A stretch of DNA of 64,000 bases, taken from the NCBI GenBank assembly GCA_009773765.1, contig WTWZ01000022.1:72303-136302 (forward strand). Direction: 5' to 3'. The notes below the pieces were generated by a model. That model had not been told where the DNA came from, made no database searches, and worked only from the letters and a program-made list of their open reading frames with translations. The position numbers and the translations under genes were made by a program. Positions within the stretch are counted from its first letter, which is position 1, and the number at the start of each line of letters is the position of its first letter. Positions 51,952-62,035 of this stretch are shown piece by piece. Origin of the DNA: Prolixibacteraceae bacterium (GTDB lineage: Bacteria; Bacteroidota; Bacteroidia; Bacteroidales; Prolixibacteraceae).

Positions 51952-54042
51952 ATGAAAAACAAATTAATTGCAGCAGTAATATTAGTAATGAACACAGTTA
52001 TGGTCAACGCACAAAACAATCCGCTTTTAGGCGAATTTAACACCCCGCATCAAACAGCACCTTTTAATGAAATCAAAAACGAACATTTCATTCCGGCTTT
52101 TCAGGTATCGGTTAAACAGGGCGAAGCCGAAATTTATACAGTTGTGAATAACCCGGCGGCGCCAACTTTTGAAAATACGATTGTTGCGCTCGACCGAACT
52201 GGTAAACTGCTGGGACGCACAGCAGGGATTTTTTTTAATTTGATGAGCGCAGAAACCAGTGATGAGCTCCAGCAAATTGCACAGGAAGTTTCACCGATGC
52301 TGACAAAATTTCAAAACGATATCAGTTTAAACCCGGTTCTTTTTGAAAAAGTAAAGTCGGTATATGCCCAAAAAGATAAACTCGGGTTAAATGCCGAACA
52401 GCAAACATTGCTCGAAAATTCTTACATGAATTTTATACGGCAGGGTGCAAACCTTTCGGAAGATCAAAAGGAAAAATTCAGGGAAATCAGTACCGAACTA
52501 AGCAAACTTTCGCTCAAATTTGGTGAAAATGTACTGAAGGAAACCAACAATTTTCAGTTGCATATTACCGATAAAAGCAAGCTGGCAGGGCTGCCTGATG
52601 GCGCACTTGAAGCTGCTGCGGCCAAGGCAAAACAGGAGAATAAGGAAGGCTGGATTTTCGATTTGAATATGCCCAGTTACCTGCCATTTATGAAATATGC
52701 CTATAACCGCGGACTGCGTGAAGAAATGTACATGGCATACAACTCAAAAGCGTTTAAGGGCAATGAGTTTGACAACCAGGAAAATGTGAAAAAAATTACT
52801 GCTTTGAGGCTCGAAATGGCAAAATTGCTGGGTTACACAAATTATGCCGATTACGCCCTGGAACGCCGGATGGCAACTAATCAAGCAGGAGTTTACAAAC
52901 TTCTGGACGATTTATACCAGGCTTCGTTTAACAAGGCAAAAAATGAAAAAGCAGAAGTTCAGGATTTTGCCAATAAAAATGGTTTTACCGGAGAAATTAT
53001 GCCCTGGGACTGGGCCTGTTACAGTGAAAAGCTGAAAGTTGAAAAGTTCGATTTAAACGATGAAATGCTGAAACCGTATTTCGAGCTAAATAAAGTAATT
53101 GACGGGGTTTTTGGCCTGGCTACCGAACTTTTTGGAATAACTTTCAACCCAAATTATGACATTCCGGTTTACAACAAAGAAGTTATTCCGTATGAAGTGT
53201 TTGATACAGACGGAAAATTTCTTTCAGTTTTATATGCCGATTTTCATCCGCGCCCCGGGAAACAGGGCGGCGCATGGATGAACGATTTTAAAGGCCAGTG
53301 GAAAGAAAATGGGGCCGATTCGCGCCCGCATGTTACCATTGTAATGAATTTCACCCGCCCAACCGAAACAAAGCCAGCGCTTTTAACTTTTGATGAAGTG
53401 GAAACATTTATGCACGAATTTGGACATGCGCTGCACGGAATGCTGGCAAATTCCACATATCAAAGCTTGTCGGGCACCAACGTTTACCGCGATTTTGTTG
53501 AACTTCCGTCTCAAATCATGGAAAACTGGGCGGTTGAAAAAGAATTCCTCGATCGTTTTGCAGTTCATTACCAAACCGGAGAAAAAATTCCTGCCGGACT
53601 GGTGCAGAAAATAGTGGATTCTCAGAATTATCTGGCTGGTTATTTATCCATCCGCCAGTTGAGTTTTGGTTATCTTGATATGGCGTGGCATACAAAGGAT
53701 ACCCCGTTCAGCGGCAGTGTTAAACAATTTGAAGAAAATGCCTGGGCAAAAACCCTGATTTTCCCCGTGATTGACAAAGTATGCATGAGCGCCCAGTTTA
53801 GCCACCTTTTTGCGGGCGGTTATGCAGCAGGTTATTACAGCTACAAATGGGCTGAAGTTTTGGATGCTGATGCTTTCAGTGTTTTTAAGGAAAAAGGGTT
53901 ATTTAATAAGGAAGTTGCCAAATCATTCAGGGGAAATATTCTTGAAAAAGGTGGAGCTGAACACCCGATGGTTTTATACAAACGTTTCCGCGGCCAGGAA
54001 CCATCGGTTGATGCACTGCTGAAAAGAAGCGGGCTGAATTAA
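51952..54042 (+). CDS. dcp: M3-family peptidyl-dipeptidase
   Basis: 696 residues. A signal peptide (MKNKLIAAVILVMNTVMVNA) marks it as exported to the periplasm, unlike cytoplasmic E. coli Dcp. The zinc-metallopeptidase motif HEFGHALHG (about 488-496) with a downstream Glu in ELPSQIMENWA (~516) is complete. It removes dipeptides from C-termini of peptides. The family's closing KRFRGQEPSVDALLKRSGL is present. Ends in a strong hairpin, convergent with the amidohydrolase. Confidence 0.93.
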   Translation: MKNKLIAAVILVMNTVMVNAQNNPLLGEFNTPHQTAPFNEIKNEHFIPAFQVSVKQGEAEIYTVVNNPAAPTFENTIVALDRTGKLLGRTAGIFFNLMSAETSDELQQIAQEVSPMLTKFQNDISLNPVLFEKVKSVYAQKDKLGLNAEQQTLLENSYMNFIRQGANLSEDQKEKFREISTELSKLSLKFGENVLKETNNFQLHITDKSKLAGLPDGALEAAAAKAKQENKEGWIFDLNMPSYLPFMKYAYNRGLREEMYMAYNSKAFKGNEFDNQENVKKITALRLEMAKLLGYTNYADYALERRMATNQAGVYKLLDDLYQASFNKAKNEKAEVQDFANKNGFTGEIMPWDWACYSEKLKVEKFDLNDEMLKPYFELNKVIDGVFGLATELFGITFNPNYDIPVYNKEVIPYEVFDTDGKFLSVLYADFHPRPGKQGGAWMNDFKGQWKENGADSRPHVTIVMNFTRPTETKPALLTFDEVETFMHEFGHALHGMLANSTYQSLSGTNVYRDFVELPSQIMENWAVEKEFLDRFAVHYQTGEKIPAGLVQKIVDSQNYLAGYLSIRQLSFGYLDMAWHTKDTPFSGSVKQFEENAWAKTLIFPVIDKVCMSAQFSHLFAGGYAAGYYSYKWAEVLDADAFSVFKEKGLFNKEVAKSFRGNILEKGGAEHPMVLYKRFRGQEPSVDALLKRSGLN

Positions 54043-54059
54043 AGAGAAGCCTCCCCCGA

Positions 54060-54076
54060 CCCCTCCTAAGGAGGGG
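54060..54076. repeat. CCCCTCC-type dispersed hairpin
   Basis: CCCCTCCTAAGGAGGGG, a 7-pair hairpin with TAA loop, same type as at 30781-30797, immediately after dcp. Confidence 0.75.
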
Positions 54077-54082
54077 AGTAAG

Positions 54083-54120
54083 AAAGAATTCCACCAGCCA
54101 ATCCACTGATGGAATTCTTT
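54083..54120. terminator. Bidirectional terminator between dcp and the amidohydrolase
   Basis: AAAGAATTCCA (54083-54093) pairs perfectly with TGGAATTCTTT (54110-54120), followed by TTT on the plus strand. The minus-strand gene stops at 54122. Confidence 0.85.
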
Positions 54121-54121
54121 T

Positions 54122-55195
54122 TTAAGGAAGACTATACCACTTTTGGGTATTCAGGTGGTAAATTTTATCCACAACTTCCTTTGGTAATTTCAAACCTTTG
54201 AATTCACCATCTATCAAACTGCTGGTCATTGCGATGTCGGTTACCAAGTATTCCCAGTCCTTTAGCCAGGTTTCGTGCATCCGTTTCTGAAAGGCTTCCT
54301 TTTCCTGGCCATGATCGACGATGTCAGTTCCGTATAAAATCCTGTCCTGGTATTTGATGAAAAAATCTCGTACTTTTTCGCGGTTTTCGCGGGTTTGGTA
54401 GAACAGTTGCCCCATGCGTGCAGCCATATCAACCGCTGTTTTGGGATATTTATCGAGCCATTTTGCCAGTTCATCGACACTCCATTCCAAACTGGCCAAA
54501 TGACAACCGATAAAAACAAGCCCGGGATTTTTATCGAGCATCCGGTCGCGGGCAGCCATTTGTTCTTCGTAGGTCGGGAATTCGGGGTGTAGAAACATGT
54601 GGTATTGAGGATTTTCGGCAAAATAGCTGCTGTCGTTTTTGGTGGTCATTTCATTAAAAGGCAGCCAGCAATTTTTAGGTTCCCCCAGGTGGCCAACCAG
54701 CGGAATTTTTTTTTCGGCAAGATGTTTAAAAACGGGGTCAAATTTTGGGTCGTCAATCATAATCAATACACTGTCCCTATCCCTGAATTCCATCCCGATA
54801 TTCTTCCACACTTTTACCCCAACCGCTCCTTCAGCAATGCTTTCATCTAACCAGGCTATTGTGTTTTTAACCCAGTCAGGTTCGTCCCAGCCATCAAGGC
54901 AAAAAGTAGCCGTATAAGCAAAATCATCCGGATATTTTTTCAGCAGTTCTGCCAATTGTTTCTGAACGTCAGCCACCCTATCACAATTGTCAGAAAAAGT
55001 ATTGATGGAAAGTAACTTGAAATTGTCTTTTTGCGCTTGTTCCATCGAGCTGTTTTCGGCTGAATAAATGTGATAGTGCGCATCGGTTTTTTCAATTTTT
55101 GCGAAATCTTCCATTGTATAATAATTGGAAGTGCATGATAAAATTAAAGCAGCAAAAAATAACAGAATCAGGTTTTTGGCTTTCATGATAATCAA
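54122..55195 (-). CDS. Amidohydrolase-family lipoprotein
   Basis: 357 residues (or 354 from the second ATG). The lipobox LILSC (Cys21) makes it a lipoprotein. The PF04909-like metal-dependent hydrolase core shows DAHYHIYS (~39-46), GVKVWKNIG (~125), VGHLGEP (~168-174), FIGCHLASLEW (~231) and the late Asp in LYGTDIVDHG (~292). The full TIM-barrel metal set is present, so an active enzyme is plausible. Substrate unknown. It stands alone. Confidence 0.85.
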   Translation of the reverse strand: MIIMKAKNLILLFFAALILSCTSNYYTMEDFAKIEKTDAHYHIYSAENSSMEQAQKDNFKLLSINTFSDNCDRVADVQKQLAELLKKYPDDFAYTATFCLDGWDEPDWVKNTIAWLDESIAEGAVGVKVWKNIGMEFRDRDSVLIMIDDPKFDPVFKHLAEKKIPLVGHLGEPKNCWLPFNEMTTKNDSSYFAENPQYHMFLHPEFPTYEEQMAARDRMLDKNPGLVFIGCHLASLEWSVDELAKWLDKYPKTAVDMAARMGQLFYQTRENREKVRDFFIKYQDRILYGTDIVDHGQEKEAFQKRMHETWLKDWEYLVTDIAMTSSLIDGEFKGLKLPKEVVDKIYHLNTQKWYSLP

Positions 55196-55302
55196 TTTTA
55201 AATGAGATTTTGAAGATAAAAAAATTCTTAAACTAAAGTGAGTAAGGATGAATAATTCAGGCTAAATCTTTTTAATTTGCCAAAACAATTAAAACAAACA
55301 AA

Positions 55303-55821
55303 ATGATAGAACTATTACGTACACGCCGCAGCATCCGCAAATACACAGAACAGAAAATAGAACCGGAAAAACTTGAAATCCTGAAAGAGGCGGTTTTGCG
55401 TTCACCTTCATCAAAAGCGATCAATCCGTGGAAATTTATTTTTATTGATGACAGAGAAATGATTCAGAAACTTAAATCATTTAAACCTACCGGGACAGCA
55501 CCTCTTGAAACTGCGCCGCTTGCAGTGGTTTTTTGTGCCGACGAAACTGTGAACGATGCATGGGTTGAGGACTGTTCAATCGCTGCTATCATTTTGCAGC
55601 TTACCGCACATTCGCTTGGGTTGGGCAGTTGCTGGATTCATGTTCATTACCGAATGTACAGCGAAACAGTAACTTCGGAAAAATATATTCAGGATTTGCT
55701 CAGTATTCCGGCATATTTCAGAGTGCTTTGCGCTATTTCGGCCGGTTATCCGGCAAAACCTGCAAAAGGCAGACCTTTCGAAGACCTTCAGTTTGAGAAA
55801 ATCAGGATAAATAAATTCTAA
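55303..55821 (+). CDS. Nitroreductase family protein
   Basis: 172 residues. FMN-binding signature LRTRRSIRKYTEQKIEPEKL (~4-23) and SPSSKAINPWKFIF (~34-47), then APLETAPLAVVFCAD and the late GLGSCWIH (~107-114). A small NAD(P)H-dependent flavin enzyme, cytoplasmic. Substrate unknown. The stop overlaps the convergent PBP1A stop by 4 bases. Confidence 0.9.
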   Translation: MIELLRTRRSIRKYTEQKIEPEKLEILKEAVLRSPSSKAINPWKFIFIDDREMIQKLKSFKPTGTAPLETAPLAVVFCADETVNDAWVEDCSIAAIILQLTAHSLGLGSCWIHVHYRMYSETVTSEKYIQDLLSIPAYFRVLCAISAGYPAKPAKGRPFEDLQFEKIRINKF

Positions 55822-58175
55822 AAAAACTCGTCGGTTTCTTTTTTGGCCTTTCCGGTTTCCGAATCATCGCAATTTAAATCGATGTTGAAATAAACCGGTT
55901 GTTTAAAAGTCATATCCTCAGTAATTCCAAGCGTTGGGTCGGCCAGTACTTTCCTGTAAAAATAACCCCAGATGGGCAACGCCATGTTGGCTCCCTGGCC
56001 CGATGCAATAGTACGGAAATGTATGCTTCTTAAATCGGCGCCGGTCCAAACCCCGGCAGAAAGGGCAGGGGTTACTCCGATAAACCAGCCATCGGAATGA
56101 TTTTGAGTTGTACCTGTTTTGCCGGCAATCGGCATTTTAAACTGGGCATACACCCGGGGCCCGCGCAAACGTATTCCAGTCCCCTCGTTAATTACTGACT
56201 GCAAAAGGTTCAGCATCAGGTATGCCGTTTGCTCGTCAATGGCTTCATGCCTTTCGGGCAAAAATGATGCAATTACGTTTCCGTACCGGTCTTCGATACG
56301 GGTTACGAAATAGGGTTTTACAAAAACCCCCAGGTTGGCATAGGCGTTAAAGGCGCCAACCATTTCATACAATGTAACATCCGAGGTGCCCAAAAACATC
56401 GAATTAACTGGATCTATAGGACTGTAAACACCGAGCCGCTTCATCATTTCCACCACTGCTTCGGGGCTAAACTGTTTTAATACCCATGCCGAAATACGGT
56501 TTTTAGAGTTGGCCAGTCCCCATTTCAGGGTTACCATTTGCCCGTCAAGTTCTTCATCAACCTCAGCGTCGCGGGGTTCGTATATTGTACCATCGGGTTG
56601 CTGGAACTGCTGGCTGACATACGGAACTTTGGTACATGGGGTATAACCGTTTTGCATGGCCAGGGTATATAAAAATGGTTTAATGGTAGAACCAACCTGC
56701 CGCTTGCCGGTTTTAACCATATCATACATAAAATACTGATAATTAGGCCCTCCAACATACGCCTTTACTTTGCCGCTTTCGGGCTCCATGGCTATAAACG
56801 AAGAGCGGAAAAAACGTTTGTACCATTTTATAGAATCTAAAGGCGACATGATTGTATCTATTTCACCTTTCCAGGCAAAAACAGTCATTTCAACCGGCTG
56901 ATTGAAATTCTCCTTAATTTCTTCAAAATTTAACCCCTGCTGATGCAAAACCCTGTATCTTTCGCTTAGTCTGATTGAGCGGTTGAGCAAATCATCAACT
57001 TCCTCATTAGACATGTTATTCGAAAAAGGAGGGTTTTTCAAATTGTTCATGCTCCCATCGAAAATGGGTTGAAGTTCATGCCGCAAATGCTGCTCAACTG
57101 CCTCAACTGCATATTTTTGCATTCTCGAATCGATAGTGGTGTAAATTTTTAACCCGTCGGTATAAAGATCGTAATTTTCGCCGTTGGGTTTTACATTCTT
57201 GTTGCACCAGCCATATAAGGGGTTAGTTTCCCATTCATTCAAATCTTCAATATAATTTTGTTGTTGCCACGATGCGTAATTTTTAGGATCGGGTTTATTG
57301 GCAGTGAGCGCCAAACGCAGGTATTCTCTTAAATACGGCGCTGGACCGGTTTTAAAATCCACTTTGCTGTAATTCAAACCGAGGGGTAAACGTTTTACCG
57401 AATCGCGTTCTGCTTTGTCGATAAAACCATATTTTTCCATTTGGTTCAGAACCACATTGCGGCGTTCGAGAACCATTTCGGGGCGCCTTAACGGATTGTA
57501 CAATGATGAGTTTTTTGCCATACCCACCAACATTGCCGAATGATGCAACTGAAGCGAATCGGGGGGAATGCTGAAATAAACCTGTGCTGCCGATTTTATT
57601 CCCACTGCATTATTCAGATAGTCGTATTTATTCAGGTACATTAAAAGAATTTCCTCTTTGGTATAACTTCTCTCCAGTTTAACAGCGATAATCCATTCTT
57701 TAAATTTTCGTAGCACCAGTTGGAATTTGTTTAACCTTTCGTCGCGGGGGAAAAGCATTTTTGCCAGTTGCTGGCTGATAGTGCTGCCACCACCTGAGCC
57801 CGGATCAAGGGTAATAATTCCTTTGACTACACGCAACAACCCGCGCAAATCGATTCCCGAGTGCCTGTAAAACCTGATATCTTCTGATGAAATCAATGCT
57901 TCTATTAAGTGTGGGGGAAGATCTTTATAATCAACATACGAACGGTTTTCCCGAATAAAATATTTGTCCAGGACTTTATCATCGTCTGAAATCATTTCAG
58001 AAGCAAGCACACTTTTGGGATTCTCAAGTTCCTCGAAACTGGGCATAAAACCAAGAATTCCATTTGATAACAGGAAGAAAAAAAGGAATGTTGCAAGCAA
58101 TGAGGCCAGCACAATTGCCCAAAACCAAATAATGTATTTTTTAAAACCGGCTTCTTTGACAGACATGAATTTCAA
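55818..58175 (-). CDS. mrcA: Class A penicillin-binding protein (PBP1A)
   Basis: 785 residues. One N-terminal membrane helix (IIWFWAIVLASLLATFLFFF, ~15-36). The GT51 glycosyltransferase domain has SSEDIRFYRHSGIDL (catalytic Glu98) and GGGSTISQQLAKMLF. The transpeptidase domain shows STIK (Ser about 495), SKN (~560) and KTGTT (~704). It polymerises and crosslinks peptidoglycan at the outer face of the inner membrane. Divergent from topA with a good -7 box. Confidence 0.95.
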   Translation of the reverse strand: MKFMSVKEAGFKKYIIWFWAIVLASLLATFLFFFLLSNGILGFMPSFEELENPKSVLASEMISDDDKVLDKYFIRENRSYVDYKDLPPHLIEALISSEDIRFYRHSGIDLRGLLRVVKGIITLDPGSGGGSTISQQLAKMLFPRDERLNKFQLVLRKFKEWIIAVKLERSYTKEEILLMYLNKYDYLNNAVGIKSAAQVYFSIPPDSLQLHHSAMLVGMAKNSSLYNPLRRPEMVLERRNVVLNQMEKYGFIDKAERDSVKRLPLGLNYSKVDFKTGPAPYLREYLRLALTANKPDPKNYASWQQQNYIEDLNEWETNPLYGWCNKNVKPNGENYDLYTDGLKIYTTIDSRMQKYAVEAVEQHLRHELQPIFDGSMNNLKNPPFSNNMSNEEVDDLLNRSIRLSERYRVLHQQGLNFEEIKENFNQPVEMTVFAWKGEIDTIMSPLDSIKWYKRFFRSSFIAMEPESGKVKAYVGGPNYQYFMYDMVKTGKRQVGSTIKPFLYTLAMQNGYTPCTKVPYVSQQFQQPDGTIYEPRDAEVDEELDGQMVTLKWGLANSKNRISAWVLKQFSPEAVVEMMKRLGVYSPIDPVNSMFLGTSDVTLYEMVGAFNAYANLGVFVKPYFVTRIEDRYGNVIASFLPERHEAIDEQTAYLMLNLLQSVINEGTGIRLRGPRVYAQFKMPIAGKTGTTQNHSDGWFIGVTPALSAGVWTGADLRSIHFRTIASGQGANMALPIWGYFYRKVLADPTLGITEDMTFKQPVYFNIDLNCDDSETGKAKKETDEFF

Positions 58176-58191
58176 TATTTAAATACTTTGG

Positions 58192-58199
58192 CAAAGATA
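58192..58199 (-). promoter_or_regulatory. -7 element of the PBP1A gene
   Basis: Minus-strand TATCTTTG, perfect TAnnTTTG, 16 bases before the start codon. Confidence 0.65.
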
Positions 58200-58368
58200 T
58201 ATGAAACTCTCATGGCAGCAACTCAATAAACGGTACCGCGAACATGATTTTTTTTATATTGTAAAAATAAAATCATCATTTTCAATTAAATAGAAATAAA
58301 AAAAATAACCGTAATATTTTGAACTTAGCAATTGATTTGCTTTAATTTGCAAAAATTTTTAAAAATTT

Positions 58369-60705
58369 ATGATAGAAAACCTTGTAATTGTTGAGTCGCC
58401 TGCCAAGGCAAAAACCATTGAAAAATTTCTGGGGAAAGGGTTCGTGGTTACCTCGAGCATGGGGCATATCAGAGATTTGGAGAAAAAGGATTTTGGTATT
58501 GACATTGAGAATAAATTTAAACCCAACTATGTTGTATCTCCTGATAAAAAGAAAATTGTAACCGAACTGAAGAAACTGGCCAGGGAAGCAAAAATGGTGT
58601 GGCTGGCATCTGACGAAGACCGCGAGGGAGAAGCAATTGCGTGGCATTTGAAGGAGGTTTTAAACCTGAAACCGGTTAATACAAAACGGATAGTTTTTCA
58701 CGAAATTACCAAAGACGCAATTCTGAATGCTGTTGAAAATCCCCGCGATATTGATGAAAACCTTGTAAATGCACAGCAGGCGCGACGTGTACTCGACCGC
58801 ATTGTAGGTTTCGAAATTTCTCCGGTACTTTGGAAAAAAGTAAAACCGTCACTTTCGGCAGGGCGGGTTCAGTCGGTAGCTGTACGCCTTATTGTTGAGC
58901 GCGAACGCGAAATTATTGGTTTTAAAAGTGAAATTTTTTATCGTGTAATGGGCTATTTTCAAGTCCCTGACAAAGATGGGAACATCACTGAACTTAAAGC
59001 TGAACTGTCAAAAAGATACAACATTAAAAAGGAAGCCCTGACGTTTTTGGAAAAATGCAAGAGTGCTGAATTTATTATCGGGGATGTATCTAAAAAACCT
59101 GCAAAAAGAACCCCGGCCAAACCATTTACCACCTCAACACTTCAGCAGGAAGCCAGCCGGAAACTAGGATATTCAGTATCACAAACCATGAGTATTGCGC
59201 AACGCCTTTACGAAAATGGTAAAATTACCTATATGCGTACTGACTCGGTTAACCTGTCAGGTTTGGCAATAAACACTGCAAAACAAAAAATTGAGGAGTT
59301 GCACGGCGCTGAATATGTAAAAATCAGAAATTACAAAACCAGCACCAAAGGGGCACAGGAAGCGCACGAGGCCATCCGCCCAACCTACATGGCAAACGAA
59401 ACCATCGAAGGCCCCAGCCAGGAACAGCGTTTGTACGAATTAATCTGGAAACGCACCATAGCCTCGCAAATGGCCGATGCTATTCTTGAAAAAACCACCG
59501 TATCGATTTCAATTTCAAATGATAAAGAGAAATTTATTGCATCCGGGGAAGTATTAATTTTCGACGGATTCCTGAAAGTTTACATGGAATCGACTGATGA
59601 CGATGGCAATGGCAATGGCAGCAGCGATGTAATTATTCCACCCCTAAAAGCAAACGACAAACTGCAAATGTCGTCAGTGGTTGCCACGCAGCGATTTACA
59701 CAACGTCCCCCGCGATATACCGAGGCAGCGCTCGTTAAACGCCTCGAAGAACTTGGAATTGGAAGGCCTTCGACTTATGCGCCAACCATTACCACCATTC
59801 AAAACCGGAGTTATGTAGTTAAAGAAGATCGTCCGGGCGCTGAACGCAGTTTTGATGTAATAACCCTGAAAAACGGAAAAATTACCGAAAAAAACAATTC
59901 CGAAGTTACAGGGGTCGAAAAATCAAAACTTTTCCCAACCGACATCGGAATGGTGGTAACGGATTTTCTGGTCGATAATTTCGATGAAATTATGGACTAC
60001 AATTTTACGGCAAGTGTTGAGGCTGAATTCGATGATATTGCTGAGGGAAAGAAGGTTTGGAACGAAATGCTCGATAAATTTTATCAGCCATTCCACCTTA
60101 GGGTTGAAAATGCACTGCAAAACTCTGAACGTTCAAAAGGCGAACGTATCCTGGGAATCGATCCAAATTCGGGAAAACAGGTTTCAGTAAAGATAGGCAG
60201 GTTTGGGCCAATCGCGCAATTAGGCGAAGGAACAGCCGATGGTGAAGGCGAAAAACCACAGTTTTCAAGTTTACGCGCTGGCCAGCATATCGAAAATATT
60301 ACCCTCGAAGAAGCACTCGAATTATTTAAACTGCCGCGCGATTTGGGCGAACACGAAAACAAAAAAGTAGTTGTTTCAATTGGCAGGTTTGGACCTTACA
60401 TCAGGCACGACAATAAATTTGTTTCCCTCGGCAAGGGCGACGATCCGTACGTGGTAACTTTCAGCCGCGCTGTTGAATTGATTGAAGCAAAACGGGACAA
60501 GGACGATAAAGCAGTTATCAGGGTTTTTGATGAGGACTCTGATGTGAAAGTATTAAATGGCAGGTGGGGCGCTTATATTTCATATAAAAAAGGAAATTTC
60601 AAAATTCCAAAAAAAGTTGACCCACAAAAACTTATATTTGAGGATTGTATGAAAATAATTTCCGAATCGCCGGGGCCAAAATCAAAAAAATCAGGAAAAA
60701 AATAA
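58369..60705 (+). CDS. topA: DNA topoisomerase I
   Basis: 778 residues, type IA. TOPRIM motif VESPAKAKTIEKFLG (~7-21) and WLASDEDREGEAIAWHL. The active-site Tyr lies in KITYMRTDSVNLSG (about 287). The C-terminus has no Cys4 zinc fingers but two or three basic TopoI repeat modules (KIGRFGPIAQLGEG, SIGRFGPYIRHD). It relaxes negative supercoils. Leads a plus-strand run into the ureohydrolase-like gene and the T9SS genes, but a 55-base gap and different role argue against a strict operon. Confidence 0.96.
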   Translation: MIENLVIVESPAKAKTIEKFLGKGFVVTSSMGHIRDLEKKDFGIDIENKFKPNYVVSPDKKKIVTELKKLAREAKMVWLASDEDREGEAIAWHLKEVLNLKPVNTKRIVFHEITKDAILNAVENPRDIDENLVNAQQARRVLDRIVGFEISPVLWKKVKPSLSAGRVQSVAVRLIVEREREIIGFKSEIFYRVMGYFQVPDKDGNITELKAELSKRYNIKKEALTFLEKCKSAEFIIGDVSKKPAKRTPAKPFTTSTLQQEASRKLGYSVSQTMSIAQRLYENGKITYMRTDSVNLSGLAINTAKQKIEELHGAEYVKIRNYKTSTKGAQEAHEAIRPTYMANETIEGPSQEQRLYELIWKRTIASQMADAILEKTTVSISISNDKEKFIASGEVLIFDGFLKVYMESTDDDGNGNGSSDVIIPPLKANDKLQMSSVVATQRFTQRPPRYTEAALVKRLEELGIGRPSTYAPTITTIQNRSYVVKEDRPGAERSFDVITLKNGKITEKNNSEVTGVEKSKLFPTDIGMVVTDFLVDNFDEIMDYNFTASVEAEFDDIAEGKKVWNEMLDKFYQPFHLRVENALQNSERSKGERILGIDPNSGKQVSVKIGRFGPIAQLGEGTADGEGEKPQFSSLRAGQHIENITLEEALELFKLPRDLGEHENKKVVVSIGRFGPYIRHDNKFVSLGKGDDPYVVTFSRAVELIEAKRDKDDKAVIRVFDEDSDVKVLNGRWGAYISYKKGNFKIPKKVDPQKLIFEDCMKIISESPGPKSKKSGKK

Positions 60706-60760
60706 AAGTAAGGGCAGTTGAACCATTGATTACCTTTATTTTTACTGAAAATCGTTTAAA

Positions 60761-61918
60761 ATGGATATTCGATATTATTTTGATGAAGTTAATTTTTCAG
60801 CCTGCCATGATTCAGGTTATATAAACTGGAAATATTCATTGGGGTCTGTTATTGAAAAAAATTCAAAGGCGCTGACAAAAGAAAATATTCATAGATTAAA
60901 TATTGCAATTGTTGGAGCCCCTTTCGACAGCAGGAAAGAAGATACCTATTCAACAGAAGCCGCAGATAAAATTCGTGCTCAACTATACAAATTATCGGCA
61001 TTCAACAGTAAAATAAATATTGCCGATTTTGGTAATTTAAAACCTGCGGGCAGTGTAAAGGGTAACTTTCAGGCTTTGCGCGATATTGCTGAATATTTTA
61101 ATGAATTGAATATTGTAACTGTTGTAATTGGCGGCAGCCAGGACTTAAGTGTTGGAATTTGCGAAGCATTTGCGCGAAATCCCTTCTTTTCGTTTACAAC
61201 TGTTGATGCCTATTTGGATATAAAAAAGGCTAAAGAGCCATTCAGCTCTTCAAATTATCTTTCAAGGTTATTTAGTTATCAACCGCAGATTTTTCAATTT
61301 AACATCATTGGTTTTCAAACTCATTATTTGCCACCAGGTTATCTGGATAGGTTGAAAACGGTGAGCGAACATATCCGGTTAGGAACTTTACGGGACAATA
61401 TTTCCCTGGCAGAACCGGTTTTTAGGAATACCGATTTTTTATCTTTTGACATAACTTCATTGAAGTACGCGGAAGCGCCCGGAGGTTCAAAGATAAACCC
61501 AAATGGCCTGCGCAGCGAGGAAGCATGCCAGTTGGCAAAATATGCCGGATTGAGCAACCGTATTAAAATATTTGGATTGTTTGAAGTTGAACCTGCAAAT
61601 GGCCCGAATGATTTAACCGTTGCAATTGCCGCGCAAATAATCTGGTATTTCGTTGAAGGATTTATCAACCGTGGCAGCCAACCGCCTGATGCAGCTCAAA
61701 ACAATATAAAGTATCAGGTTGAAGTTGATAACATTGATAATCCAATCGTATTTTATAAGAATACCATAACCAGCCAGTGGTGGATGGAAATAGAAACAAC
61801 TGAAAAAACAAAGTTAAATATAGCCTGTTCCGAAAAGGAATATATACAGGCCTCAGGCAATGAAATCCCGGAATTATGGTTGAAATATCTGCAAAAAATT
61901 GATCGCCGTTTAAAATAA
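60761..61918 (+). CDS. Arginase/formiminoglutamase-like protein lacking metal ligands
   Basis: 385 residues with the ureohydrolase fold, but the catalytic motifs are altered. GGDHS reads GGSQDLS (124-130), so the first His ligand is absent. DAHxD reads DAYLD (149-153), so the second His is Tyr. SxDxDxxDPxxAPG reads SFDITSLKYAEAPGG (228-242), so one Asp is Thr. A normal two-manganese centre therefore cannot form. It directly precedes porP and porK. Inference: a pseudoenzyme with a binding or structural role, possibly linked to T9SS. A remote but active enzyme is less likely. Confidence 0.8.
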   Translation: MDIRYYFDEVNFSACHDSGYINWKYSLGSVIEKNSKALTKENIHRLNIAIVGAPFDSRKEDTYSTEAADKIRAQLYKLSAFNSKINIADFGNLKPAGSVKGNFQALRDIAEYFNELNIVTVVIGGSQDLSVGICEAFARNPFFSFTTVDAYLDIKKAKEPFSSSNYLSRLFSYQPQIFQFNIIGFQTHYLPPGYLDRLKTVSEHIRLGTLRDNISLAEPVFRNTDFLSFDITSLKYAEAPGGSKINPNGLRSEEACQLAKYAGLSNRIKIFGLFEVEPANGPNDLTVAIAAQIIWYFVEGFINRGSQPPDAAQNNIKYQVEVDNIDNPIVFYKNTITSQWWMEIETTEKTKLNIACSEKEYIQASGNEIPELWLKYLQKIDRRLK

Positions 61919-62035
61919 AGGCTGAAAGACAACGTTCTTTGCATACAATGGTTACAGAAGTTTGTTTCAAATCACATTTTTTTATTTCTTTATCACAAAT
62001 TGAATGTACCATTTAAGCTGCATCCCAAAAGGAGT

